Assembly (NCBI GenBank): GCA_040391605.1
Contig: JBEBXK010000005.1
Location: 1 to 64,000 of the forward strand
Origin: Vulgatibacter incomptus_A
GTDB taxonomy: Bacteria; Myxococcota; Myxococcia; Myxococcales; Vulgatibacteraceae
Direction: 5' to 3'
Length of the DNA: 64,000 nucleotides
Both the position numbers and the translations under genes were made by a program. The number at the start of each line of letters is the position of its first letter. Positions within the stretch are counted from its first letter, which is position 1. The notes beneath the pieces are model-generated. The model was not told where the DNA came from, searched no databases, and worked only from the letters and a program-made list of their open reading frames with translations. Positions 16,707-25,339 of this stretch are shown piece by piece.

Positions 16707-17423
16707 GTGGGCGCCCCCCTGATCGTCGTCGACGAGGTCAGCCGGATCTTCCGCCTCGACGGGTTGGCGATCCGCGCCCTCGGGCCGGTGAGTTTCAATG
16801 TGACGGAAGGTGAGATGCTCGCGATCATGGGCCCGTCCGGCTCCGGCAAGTCCACCTTGATGAACCTCCTGGGCTGCCTCGATCGCCCCACCAGCGGCAG
16901 CTATCGCCTGGCCGGCGAGGAGATGGGCTCCAAGTCGCCGGCCGAGCTGGCGGGGATCCGCAACCGCCACCTGGGCTTCGTCTTCCAGAGCTTCCAGCTC
17001 CTGCCGCGCACCACGGCCATCGAGAACGTCGAGCTCCCGCTGATCTACCGTGGGAACCTCCCCGCCCGAGAGCGCGTCGCAAGGGCGCGGGCCGCCCTCG
17101 AGCGGATGGGGTTGGGCGAGCGCCTCCACCACCAGCCCAAGCAGCTCTCCGGCGGGCAGCAGCAGCGGGTCGCCATCGCCCGGGCGCTGGTGGGCGAGCC
17201 TCGGATCATCTTCGCCGACGAGCCGACCGGCGCCCTGGACTCGAAGACCAGCGTGGAGATCATGGCCCTCTTCCAGGAGCTGCGCGCCTCCGGGATCACC
17301 GTGATCCTGGTGACCCACGAGCCCGAGGTCGCCGCCTATGCCTCCCGGGTGATCGTGGTCCGCGACGGGCTGATCGCCTCCGACACGATCCAGGAGCCGG
17401 TGGCGGCGGAGGCTTCGGCATGA
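16707..17423 (+). CDS. macB: MacB-type ABC transporter ATPase
   Basis: A 238-residue stand-alone ATP-binding protein of the MacB/LolD type. It shows Walker A GPSGSGKST (about 41-49), Q-loop VFQSFQLLP, signature LSGGQQQR and Walker B IIFADEPTGALD, all canonical. In E. coli MacB the ATPase and permease are fused; here they are separate genes, the usual arrangement in many phyla. GTG start at 16707, two bases after the adaptor stop, with GGAGG upstream. The stop overlaps the permease start by four bases (ATGA). Confidence 0.92.
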   Translation: MGAPLIVVDEVSRIFRLDGLAIRALGPVSFNVTEGEMLAIMGPSGSGKSTLMNLLGCLDRPTSGSYRLAGEEMGSKSPAELAGIRNRHLGFVFQSFQLLPRTTAIENVELPLIYRGNLPARERVARARAALERMGLGERLHHQPKQLSGGQQQRVAIARALVGEPRIIFADEPTGALDSKTSVEIMALFQELRASGITVILVTHEPEVAAYASRVIVVRDGLIASDTIQEPVAAEASA

Positions 17424-18649
17424 GCTTCTTCGAGACGATCCGGATCGCGCTGCTGGCGCTGCTGCGCAACAAGCTGCGCTCCCTCCTCACCGTCCTCGGC
17501 ATCGTGATCGGGGTCGCCTCGGTGATCGCCATGACCTCCATGGGCGAGGGGGCCCGCCTCCAGGTGGAGCAGACCTTCGCGTCGATGGGCACGAATATGC
17601 TGGTGATCCTCCCGGGCGCCAGCTCCATGGGCGGCGCCCGCTCGGGCTTCGGCAGCCAGCCCACGCTGACCTGGGCCGACGCCGACGCCATCCGGGTGAG
17701 CGTGCCGTCGGTGCGCTTCGTCGCGCCCCAGCTCCGCTCCGTGGCCCAGCTCGTCAGCGAAGAGCAGAATTGGAGCACCCAGATCACCGGGACCAACGCG
17801 GACTTCTTCGACATCCGCGCCTGGGCGGTGGAGAGCGGCAGGCTCTTCGAGCCCATGGAGATCGACGGCGCCGCGCGGGTGGCGATCCTCGGCCGCACCA
17901 CCGCCGACAAGCTCTTTGGCCCCGGCGTCGATCCCGTGGGGCGGCGGGTGCGGATCCAGAACGTGCCCTTCGAGGTGATCGGCCTCCTCGAGCAGAAGGG
18001 CCAGTCGATGGGCGGCCAGGACAACGACGACGCCGCCTACGTTCCGGCGACCACCTTCCAGGCCCGGATCGACGGAGGCATCCAGCACACCATCGCGGGC
18101 AGCCTCATGGTGGGGACCGCGTCGCCGGAGGATACGACCCGCGCCGAGCGGCAGATCCGCGCCTTGCTCCGGGAGCGCCATCGGATCCCGGAGGGACGCG
18201 ACGACGACTTCTCGATCCGCAACCTCACCCAGATGGCGGACGCGATGCAGGACACCACCAAGACCCTCACCCTGCTGCTGGCCTCGATCGCGGCGGTCTC
18301 CTTGCTGGTCGGCGGGATCGGAATCATGAACATCATGTTGGTCAGCGTCACCGAGCGGACCCGGGAGATCGGGATCCGCATGGCGGTGGGCGCCACCCCC
18401 GCGGCGATCCTCGCGCAATTCCTCGTCGAGGCGATCGTCCTCTCGGTGGCAGGCGGCCTCCTGGGGCTGCTCATCGGCGGCGGAGGCTCCTTCTGGATCG
18501 CGCGCTCCTTCGGCTGGTCGAGCGTGGTGGGCCTCGACGTGGTGCTCATCGCCATCGGCTTCAGCGCCGCGGTCGGCGTGGGCTTCGGCCTCTTCCCGGC
18601 GCGCAAGGCGTCGCGCCTCGATCCCATCGAAGCCCTGAGGTTCGAATGA
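17420..18649 (+). CDS. MacB/FtsX-type ABC permease
   Basis: A 409-residue permease. One N-terminal helix (ALLRNKLRSLLTVLGIVIGVASV) is followed by a large periplasmic MacB_PCD domain (about 45-270) and three C-terminal helices with NIMLVSVTERTREIGIRMAVGAT between them, the FtsX coupling segment. The topology matches mechanotransmission-type ABC transporters, which drive periplasmic substrates through the outer-membrane channel rather than pumping across the inner membrane. It overlaps both neighbours by ATGA, so translation is coupled through the operon. Confidence 0.92.
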   Translation: MSFFETIRIALLALLRNKLRSLLTVLGIVIGVASVIAMTSMGEGARLQVEQTFASMGTNMLVILPGASSMGGARSGFGSQPTLTWADADAIRVSVPSVRFVAPQLRSVAQLVSEEQNWSTQITGTNADFFDIRAWAVESGRLFEPMEIDGAARVAILGRTTADKLFGPGVDPVGRRVRIQNVPFEVIGLLEQKGQSMGGQDNDDAAYVPATTFQARIDGGIQHTIAGSLMVGTASPEDTTRAERQIRALLRERHRIPEGRDDDFSIRNLTQMADAMQDTTKTLTLLLASIAAVSLLVGGIGIMNIMLVSVTERTREIGIRMAVGATPAAILAQFLVEAIVLSVAGGLLGLLIGGGGSFWIARSFGWSSVVGLDVVLIAIGFSAAVGVGFGLFPARKASRLDPIEALRFE

Positions 18650-19965
18650 TGCTCGCCCTCCTTGGCTCTCTCATCCTGGCGCTGGCGACGGCCCTCCCAA
18701 CGGCCGCCGCTGCGCAGTCAATGACGAGCGACAGCGACACGGCGGGCGGCGAGACGATCACCTTGGAGCAGGCCGTACGCGCCGCCCGCGAGCACCACCC
18801 CTCCCTTCGGCGTGCCCGGGCCGACACGGCGGGGGCCGCAGCCGGCGTGGCGCTCTCCCGCGCGCCGCTCCTCCCCCAGGTGAACGCCGATGCCAGCTGG
18901 CAATACCAGGATCGCCCCGGCGTGCAGCTCGGCAGCTCCTTCGTCCGCTCCCAGGGGCAGACCTTCAGCGCAGGTGTGTCTGTGAATCAGCTCATCACAG
19001 ACTTTGGCCGCAGCACCAACCGCCTGCGGGCATCGTCCGCCACCGAGGCCGCTCAGCAGGAGGGGGAGCGGAGCGTGGAGGCCACCGTCCTCGCCAACGT
19101 GCGCCAGGCCTTCTTCACCGCCAGGGCGCGCAAGTCCCTCCTCTCGGTGGCCACGCAGACCTACGAGAACCAGCTCGGTCATCTGGAGCAGGTGAGCGCC
19201 TTCGTGGAGCTCGGCGAGCGGCCGCCCTACGATCTCGCCCAGGCGAAGACCAACGTGGGCACCGCCCGCGCCCAGCTCGCCGCGGCGCAGGGTGACTATC
19301 GCGTGGCCCGCGCCGCCCTGGTGCAGGCCATGGGCGTCCCCCGCTCCAGCGACTTCGAGGTAGCCGACCAGAGCCTGCCGCCCGTGACGGGGGAGGGCGA
19401 TCCGCTGGACGAGTTGCTCCCCGAGGCCCTCGACGCGAGGCCGGAGATCAAGGCCATCGATCAGCGGATCAGCGCCCAGGAATACACCCGCCGCGCCAAC
19501 CGCGCCGGCTACCTTCCCACCGTCGGCGCCAGCGGGAGCATCAACGGCGTCGGCCCCGCCTTCCACGACTTCGACGGCCCCGCCTGGCTCGCCGGCGTCA
19601 CCTTGAGCTGGCCCCTCTTCGAGGGCGGCGCCACCCTCGCCTCGGTTCGCCAGGCCGAAGCGGCGCTCACCGGCCTCCAGGCCGATCGCGACGCCCTGGA
19701 GCAGCAGGTTCGCTTCGAGCTCGATCAATCCCTCGCCGCCATCGCCTCCGCCCACGCCTCCTTGGATGCCGCGGACGAGACCCTCGTCAGCGCCAGGGAG
19801 CAGCAGCGCCTCGCCGAGGGGCGCTACGAGACCGGCCTCGGCAGCCTCCTCGAGCTCTCCGACGCCGAGCTCGCGCTGCAGCAGGCCGAGGCCTCCCGCG
19901 TCCAGGCGGAATTCGACCTCGCCGCCGCCCGCGCGCTCCTCATCGAGCGCCTCGGCCGATCGTAG
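18646..19965 (+). CDS. TolC-family outer membrane efflux protein
   Basis: A 439-residue outer membrane factor with a signal peptide (LLGSLILALATALPTAAAAQ, cleavage after AAAAQ likely). Two outer-membrane efflux repeats are visible: the N-terminal half with ITLEQAVRAAREHHPSLRRA, and the C-terminal half with GYLPTVGASGS and the long helical stretches rich in alanine, glutamate and glutamine. It starts at ATGATG overlapping the permease stop at 18646-18649. It completes a self-contained MacAB-TolC tripartite pump. It is convergent with the formate-tetrahydrofolate ligase gene, which ends 8 bases away. Confidence 0.9.
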   Translation: MMLALLGSLILALATALPTAAAAQSMTSDSDTAGGETITLEQAVRAAREHHPSLRRARADTAGAAAGVALSRAPLLPQVNADASWQYQDRPGVQLGSSFVRSQGQTFSAGVSVNQLITDFGRSTNRLRASSATEAAQQEGERSVEATVLANVRQAFFTARARKSLLSVATQTYENQLGHLEQVSAFVELGERPPYDLAQAKTNVGTARAQLAAAQGDYRVARAALVQAMGVPRSSDFEVADQSLPPVTGEGDPLDELLPEALDARPEIKAIDQRISAQEYTRRANRAGYLPTVGASGSINGVGPAFHDFDGPAWLAGVTLSWPLFEGGATLASVRQAEAALTGLQADRDALEQQVRFELDQSLAAIASAHASLDAADETLVSAREQQRLAEGRYETGLGSLLELSDAELALQQAEASRVQAEFDLAAARALLIERLGRS

Positions 19966-19973
19966 GGCTTTAC

Positions 19974-21617
19974 TTAGAAGAGGCCGCGGGTGCCGCCGTC
20001 GGCGTCCACGTGGATGCGGTTGGCGGCGGGCACCTTGGGCAGGCCGGGGAGGGTGTTGATGCTGCCCATATACGCCACCACGAAGCCTGCGCCGCGGCGT
20101 TGCTTCACGTCGGTGACGGTGACCCGGAAGCCGCTCGGCCTGCCGCGGAGCTTGGGGTCGTCGGAGAGGCTGGCGGCGGCCTTGGCGACGATCACCGGCG
20201 TCTGCCCCATGCCCTCCTCTTCGGCGCGGCGGATCGAGGCCAGGGCGGCCTTGGTGTAGTCGACGCCGTCGGCGCCGTAGACCGCCGTCGCGATCCGATG
20301 GAGCTTGTCCTCGATCGAGGCCTCCACCGGGTAGAGCAGCTCGAGGGAGGTCGGCTCCTCGGCAGCCTGCAGCACGGCCTCTGCCAGCTCGACCCCGCCT
20401 GCGCCGCCACGGGCCCAGATGTCCGCCTCGGCGAAGGAGAGCTCCTTCTCCTTGGCCCAGGCGCGCAGCAGCGCGAGCTCCTCCACCGAGTCGTCGGCGA
20501 AGCGGTTCAGCGCGATCACCGGGTTGAAGCCGAAGAGGCGCGCGTTCTCCACGTGCTTCTCCAGGTTCGCGAGGCCCGCTCGCACCGCCTGCGGATCCGG
20601 CTGGGAGTGGGAGGCCGCGCCGCCGTGATGGCGCAGCGCACGTACAGTTGCCAGAAGCACAACGGCCGCCGGCCGGATGCCGGATTGGCGGCAGACCAGA
20701 TCGAAGTACTTCTCCATGCCGAGGTCCGTGGCGAAGCCCGCCTCGGTGACCACGTAGTCGGCGAGGCCGAGGGCCAGCCTGGTCGCGCGGATGGAGTTGG
20801 TGCCGTGCGCGATGTTGCCGAAGGGCCCCATATGCACGAAGGCCGGCTGGCCCTCCAGCGTCTGCACCAGGTTCGGATGGAGCGCCTGCTTGAGCAGCAC
20901 CGCCATGGCGCCGTCCGCCTGCACATCCTTCGCGGTCACCGGCTTGCCGTCGTAGGTATATCCCACCAGGATGCGTCCCAGCCTCGCCTGCAGATCCTCG
21001 AGATCCTCGGCCAGGGCCATGATCGCCATCGCCTCGGTGGCCACCGTCAGCTCGAAGCCGCTTTCGCGCGGCACACCGTCCACCGTGCCCCCCAACCCGA
21101 TCACGAGCTTGCGCAGCGCGCGATCGTTCACGTCCAGCGCGCGCTTATGCTCGATCCGCCTGGGATCGATCCCCAGCGTGTTGCCCTGGTGGAGGTGGTT
21201 GTCCACCATCGCCGCCAGCAGATTGTTCGCCGCCGTGACCGCGTGGAAGTCGCCGGTGAAGTGGAGGTTGATCTCCTCCATCGGCAGCACCTGCGATCGG
21301 CCGCCGCCAGCGGCGCCGCCCTTGATCCCGAAGACCGGCCCCAGCGAGGGCTCGCGGATCGCCACCGCCGCCTTCTTGCCGAGATGACCCAACGCCTGGG
21401 TGAGGCCGACGGAGAGGGTCGTCTTCCCCTCGCCCGCAGGCGTCGGCGTGATCGCCGTGACCAGGATCAGCTTCCCCTGCGAAGGGGAGGGAGGCCGCAA
21501 GACCTTGGCCATATGCGGCCCGAAGCTGAAGAGATCGTCGGGGCCGAGGCCGAGCTGCGCGGCGATCTCGGTGATGGGGCGGAGCGTGGCTCCCTGGGCG
21601 ATTTCCAGATCGTTCAT
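19974..21617 (-). CDS. fhs: Formate-tetrahydrofolate ligase
   Basis: A 547-residue ligase (family usually about 555) that makes 10-formyltetrahydrofolate from formate, ATP and tetrahydrofolate. The P-loop TPTPAGEGKTT lies at 57-67, and EPSLGPVFGIKGGAAGGG at about 98-115 is a family signature. The conserved GFATDLGMEKYFDL and FGFNPVIALNRF segments are present. It feeds one-carbon units to purine and methionine synthesis. No other folate gene is adjacent, and no riboswitch is seen in the short upstream region before the neighbouring gene on the same strand. Confidence 0.95.
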   Translation of the reverse strand: MNDLEIAQGATLRPITEIAAQLGLGPDDLFSFGPHMAKVLRPPSPSQGKLILVTAITPTPAGEGKTTLSVGLTQALGHLGKKAAVAIREPSLGPVFGIKGGAAGGGRSQVLPMEEINLHFTGDFHAVTAANNLLAAMVDNHLHQGNTLGIDPRRIEHKRALDVNDRALRKLVIGLGGTVDGVPRESGFELTVATEAMAIMALAEDLEDLQARLGRILVGYTYDGKPVTAKDVQADGAMAVLLKQALHPNLVQTLEGQPAFVHMGPFGNIAHGTNSIRATRLALGLADYVVTEAGFATDLGMEKYFDLVCRQSGIRPAAVVLLATVRALRHHGGAASHSQPDPQAVRAGLANLEKHVENARLFGFNPVIALNRFADDSVEELALLRAWAKEKELSFAEADIWARGGAGGVELAEAVLQAAEEPTSLELLYPVEASIEDKLHRIATAVYGADGVDYTKAALASIRRAEEEGMGQTPVIVAKAAASLSDDPKLRGRPSGFRVTVTDVKQRRGAGFVVAYMGSINTLPGLPKVPAANRIHVDADGGTRGLF

Positions 21618-21668
21618 GCGGCCTTAATACACCAAGGCGGCTGCACAATCCCAGGTGGGGCTTCGGAA

Positions 21669-23582
21669 TCAGGGCGCGACGGAGAGGGCCCGCGGCTGGC
21701 TCTGGCCCCGCAGCCGTCGGAGGAGCTTGGGCGTCTCGGCGACGAAGCGGGCCTCGCCGTCGGGCAGCGGGCCATCATCGGGATCGCTGATGCGGACCCC
21801 CCGGAGGCTGGTGTCGCCCTCGAGGAAGCTGACCTTGAGCTCCTCTCCGATCAGCGCGAATTTACGGGTCCACCCCACGATGGAGAGGACGTATCGATCC
21901 GCAGGCGCGAGCTGCATGGGCATCCCATCGGAGTAGAGGGCGGGATCGTGCTCGTCACCCAGCAGCGAGAGCAAGGTCGGGAGGAGGTCGACGTGGCCGG
22001 TGGGGACGTCCACCCGTCCCGGCGGCAGGGTCTCGTCCCAGATCACCATCGGGACATGGAGCTGCTCGACGCTGACGTCGCTGGAGTGGCCGAGGCGATC
22101 CTCGCTGAACTCCTCTCCATGATCGCCGGTGACGATCAGGAGCGGCTTCGCCCCGCGGCTCGCCTCGTAGGCCAGCAGCAGCTCCTCGACCTTGCGGTCC
22201 ACCTCCCACGCCGAGTTCTTCGAGCGGTTCAGCACCAGCCCCGGATCGATCCTCGACGCCTTGATGCTCCCGCTGCCATCCCACGCCGGCTCGAAGCGGG
22301 CCGCGTCGTCGGGATAGGTGTAGTTGAAGTGGGTGCCGGCGAAGAAGAGGAAGAGGAAGAGGGGCTGATCCGCCGGCGCCTCGGCCAGGATCGTCTTCGC
22401 CTGATCGATCATCGCCCGATCGCGCGTCTGCCCGTCGCCGCGGTAGTCGGTCTCGAGGCCATCCGCCACGTCGCGAAAGACCGTCTCCTTGAGGTCCATC
22501 CAGTCGACAGACGACGCCGCGAGGAAGCGGAGATCGTAGCCCTTCGATTGGAGCGCGGGGAAGAGCAGCGGCGTGCGCCCCGCCGCGACCACCGCATCCC
22601 GCCGCTGGGCGTCGAGGCCGAAGAGGATGCTGAAGAGGGAGAATTGCGTGGAGGCGGCGGCGCTGTAGTGGCGGGTGAAGCTCGTCCCGCCCTCCGTCCG
22701 CCTGCTGAGGTTGGGCATGGTCTCCGCGGAGAGGTGTCCCACCGGAAGGCTCTCGATCAGCAGGAAGACGATGTCAGGGCTGTGATGCAACGTGAGCTCG
22801 GTCGATCGGAGCTGGCCCATCGGTGTGCCCACCTGGGGGAGGCCTCCCAACGACAGCTCCCGCACTGGCTCGCGGCCGCTGAGCCTCGCGAGCTGCTGGT
22901 TCATCCGGAGGAGCGGCTGGAGCGGAAGGGTGGTGGTGGCGAGCTCGGCGGAGGGACCTCCGGCGAAGATCAAGACCGCCGATCCGATCCGCTCGGCACC
23001 CCAGAGCAGGAGGATCGCCAAGGCCCAGCTCCAACTCCGTCCGGTGGAGGCGAAACGTCGGACGAAGAGGCTCCCGATCCAGGTGTCCACACCCACGAAG
23101 AAGGCGATCCCGCCGAGGAGGAACGCGACCTCACCAGCGGGGAGCCCGGTCTCTGCGAGTCCGCCGCCCGGCTGCATCGCCACCGCGAGGACCAGGCCGT
23201 TGATGTGGAACCCGAGGAATTCGTACACCAAGGAGTCCAGATAGAAGAACGCAGTGATCAGGCTGATCAGCAGCGGCGCGGCGATCGCGAACCCCCGCCG
23301 CAGCGCGAGGAGGGGGAGCGCCACCACGAAGGCGACCAGACCCAGGAAGAGGCCCTGGATCACGAAGCCGATGAAGAGCGGCAGCTGGAGCGTGGGGATC
23401 ACGTCGCCAGCGAGGTGGCGAAGCGTGTGGCGAAAGAACCAGAGGATCAGCAGGCCGTGGCCCAGCGACCACAGCAGCGCCGGCCGAATGAGCTCGGCCG
23501 TGACCTTTCTCGATGACAAGCCGGCTCCGATGAACAAGGCACCGGTCCTTCGAGCCGGGCGAGGTATCGGACTGCCTACCAA
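21669..23582 (-). CDS. Membrane-anchored sulfatase-fold protein, PbgA/YejM-like
   Basis: About 620-637 residues: five or so N-terminal membrane helices (residues 30-225), a linker, and a periplasmic alkaline-phosphatase/sulfatase domain (about 268-600) with HSPDIVFLLIESLP, STQFSLFSILFGLDA, TGDHGEEFSEDRLGHSS and HVPMVIW. The layout matches E. coli PbgA/YejM, which regulates lipopolysaccharide synthesis, more than lipoteichoic-acid synthase, which would be unexpected in a diderm. Whether the domain is enzymatic is open. The start is uncertain: the longest frame begins with TTG at 23582 without a site; a TTG at 23537 has AAGGA upstream. Confidence 0.75.
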   Translation of the reverse strand: MVGSPIPRPARRTGALFIGAGLSSRKVTAELIRPALLWSLGHGLLILWFFRHTLRHLAGDVIPTLQLPLFIGFVIQGLFLGLVAFVVALPLLALRRGFAIAAPLLISLITAFFYLDSLVYEFLGFHINGLVLAVAMQPGGGLAETGLPAGEVAFLLGGIAFFVGVDTWIGSLFVRRFASTGRSWSWALAILLLWGAERIGSAVLIFAGGPSAELATTTLPLQPLLRMNQQLARLSGREPVRELSLGGLPQVGTPMGQLRSTELTLHHSPDIVFLLIESLPVGHLSAETMPNLSRRTEGGTSFTRHYSAAASTQFSLFSILFGLDAQRRDAVVAAGRTPLLFPALQSKGYDLRFLAASSVDWMDLKETVFRDVADGLETDYRGDGQTRDRAMIDQAKTILAEAPADQPLFLFLFFAGTHFNYTYPDDAARFEPAWDGSGSIKASRIDPGLVLNRSKNSAWEVDRKVEELLLAYEASRGAKPLLIVTGDHGEEFSEDRLGHSSDVSVEQLHVPMVIWDETLPPGRVDVPTGHVDLLPTLLSLLGDEHDPALYSDGMPMQLAPADRYVLSIVGWTRKFALIGEELKVSFLEGDTSLRGVRISDPDDGPLPDGEARFVAETPKLLRRLRGQSQPRALSVAP

Positions 23583-23605
23583 GAGCGTGTCGCGGATTCA
23601 ACAGA

Positions 23606-23620
23606 GCCGGCGAAGCCGGC
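23606..23620 (-). terminator. Short GC hairpin after the thioredoxin-like gene
   Basis: GCCGGC, loop GAA, GCCGGC. It lies between the thioredoxin-like gene and the sulfatase-fold gene on the minus strand. It is short and lacks a T-run, so it is weak evidence of termination. Confidence 0.3.
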
Positions 23621-23675
23621 GCCCTCTGCAGCGCTGCGGCGTTTGAAGACATCGCCCCCACCATGCGGGGAGGCT

Positions 23676-24269
23676 TTAGAGCAGCCGTAGCTTGAGTCCC
23701 AGCCAGGTGGTGTAGCCGATGGACGAATGCCGCACCTTCCCCTTCGCGTCGAGGATGTAGAGGGTCGGATAGGCTCGGATGGAGTAGGCCTCGGCCAAGG
23801 CGTCGTCGCCCAGGAGCACCGGTCCCTCGATGCCGTGGGCTCTCGCGGTCCGCTCGACCTCCTCGCGGCTCTGCCACGCCATCGCCACCGGGAGCACCGC
23901 CACCGACTCTCCCGACGACGCGGCGATGGAGGCGACGTTGGGCGTCACGGCTTTGCAGACCCCGCACCAAGGGGCCCAGAAGTAGAGGAGCACCTTGCGC
24001 CCCTGCAGCTCGTCCAGGCGGTGGGTCACGCCGTCGAGATCCTGAAGGGAGAAGGCGGGCGCCGCCTCGCCGGAGGAGACCAGATGCCGTCCCTGCCACG
24101 CGGTGATCGCGGCGAAGATCACCAGGGCGATCCCGATGTCCATCGCGATTCGCCGCCACCCGCGCCTCCTCTTCGGTGCAGCCGCTTGACGCCCGGAGCC
24201 GGCGTCGGCAGCGCCGTCGCGGGAGCGGTCGTCGTCGGAGGTCCCGGGCTGGAGATCCTGATCACGCAT
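23676..24269 (-). CDS. Membrane-anchored thioredoxin-like protein (TlpA/ResA type)
   Basis: A 197-residue protein. A charged N-terminus is followed by a membrane anchor at 43-58 and an extracytoplasmic thioredoxin fold starting GEAAPAFSLQDLDG. The redox motif is WCGVC with C102 and C105, and the cis-proline loop is AYPTLYILD. It probably reduces or oxidises periplasmic disulfides, for example apocytochromes, but no cytochrome-maturation gene is adjacent. An ATG at 24269 is used; no strong ribosome-binding site is seen, and starts nearer the helix are possible. Confidence 0.85.
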   Translation of the reverse strand: MRDQDLQPGTSDDDRSRDGAADAGSGRQAAAPKRRRGWRRIAMDIGIALVIFAAITAWQGRHLVSSGEAAPAFSLQDLDGVTHRLDELQGRKVLLYFWAPWCGVCKAVTPNVASIAASSGESVAVLPVAMAWQSREEVERTARAHGIEGPVLLGDDALAEAYSIRAYPTLYILDAKGKVRHSSIGYTTWLGLKLRLL

Positions 24270-24400
24270 GGATTCGAGCTTAAGCCCCGACCGGAGTTTG
24301 CGCGAGTCGTCCAGCCGCCAATCCTCCGGGGAGCCCGCCTTGACGGCAAGCCCGCGTCGCCCAACTTTGGGAGGCGCCCCGCTTGCTTGGAGGAGGCGAG

Positions 24401-25219
24401 ATGACCGAGATCCGAGGCAAGCGCGTCCTCATCACCGGGGCGGGGCAGGGGATGGGCCTGGGTATGGCCCGGCGCTTCGCCGCCCTGGGGGCGGAGCTGA
24501 TCCTGGTGGACGTGGACGAGGCACGGCTGGAGGTGGCCGAAGCCGAGCTACGGCACGCGGGCCACCTCGCCCACTCCTTTCGCTGCGATCTCTCGCGGCG
24601 GGAGGAGATCGCCGGGCTGCGCCGCGAAGTGCTCGTGCGCCGCGGCCCGATCGACGTGCTGGTCAACGACGCCGGGGTGGTGACGGGGGGCCGTTACGAG
24701 CGGGTCGACGATGAGGACGACGCCCGCACGCTCGCTGTGAACACCGCCGCAGTGCATTGGATGACCAAGGCCTTCACCCCCGATCTCCTCCAGAGCCGAG
24801 AGGGCCACCTGGTGCAGATGGCCAGCGCCGCCGGCTTCCTCGGCGTCCCGGAGCAGGCCCTCTACTGCGCCACCAAGTGGTTCGTCATCGGCCTCTCCGA
24901 GGCCCTCCACGCCGAGTGGAAGGTGAACGGCCACCACCACCTCCACGTCACCATCGTCTGTCCCGGCTACGTCGATACCGGCATGTTCGAAGGGGTCCGC
25001 GCCCCACGGCTGATGCCGATGCTCCGGGCCGACGACGTGGTGGACTCGGTGGTGGAGGCGGTGCAGGCGAATCGCCTCTACGTCCTCGAGCCAGCCCTCG
25101 TGAAGGTCACCCCGATCCTCCACGCGCTCCTCCCCCGCGCCGCCTTCGATCGGGTATCCGATCTCCTGGGCGTCTACGGCTCCATGAAGAGCTGGAGAGG
25201 GCGCGACGGCCACGCTTGA
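24401..25219 (+). CDS. Short-chain dehydrogenase/reductase
   Basis: A 272-residue classical SDR. The nucleotide-binding motif is TGAGQGMG (12-19), followed by acidic D37/D39 favouring NAD(H). The structural motif is NDAG (89-92) where NNAG is usual. Catalytic N114, S142, Y155 and K159 (YCATK) are all present. The C-terminal part after PGYVDTGMF is longer than minimal and hydrophobic, as in SDRs acting on lipid-like substrates. GGAGGAGGCGAG directly precedes the ATG at 24401, so the six extra upstream codons are not used. Substrate unknown. Confidence 0.9.
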   Translation: MTEIRGKRVLITGAGQGMGLGMARRFAALGAELILVDVDEARLEVAEAELRHAGHLAHSFRCDLSRREEIAGLRREVLVRRGPIDVLVNDAGVVTGGRYERVDDEDDARTLAVNTAAVHWMTKAFTPDLLQSREGHLVQMASAAGFLGVPEQALYCATKWFVIGLSEALHAEWKVNGHHHLHVTIVCPGYVDTGMFEGVRAPRLMPMLRADDVVDSVVEAVQANRLYVLEPALVKVTPILHALLPRAAFDRVSDLLGVYGSMKSWRGRDGHA

Positions 25220-25339
25220 GGGCGCGAACACCAGCAAGGAGGTGCGCAGAGGACGCCGATCAGAACCCTTACGAGATGTGTTGTCATCTGGCAGATCAGA
25301 GCCGCGCCCTCACGATGCGCGTGCTCCATGAGGCCCTCG

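Noticed and set aside
19974..21660. Folate riboswitch before fhs
   Set aside because: Only about 50 bases lie between fhs and the next gene and no riboswitch-like folding is apparent.
20010..23516. 1168-codon plus-strand frame opposite fhs and the sulfatase-fold gene
   Set aside because: No ribosome-binding site, arginine/glutamate-rich shadow sequence spanning two real genes; caused by high GC content.
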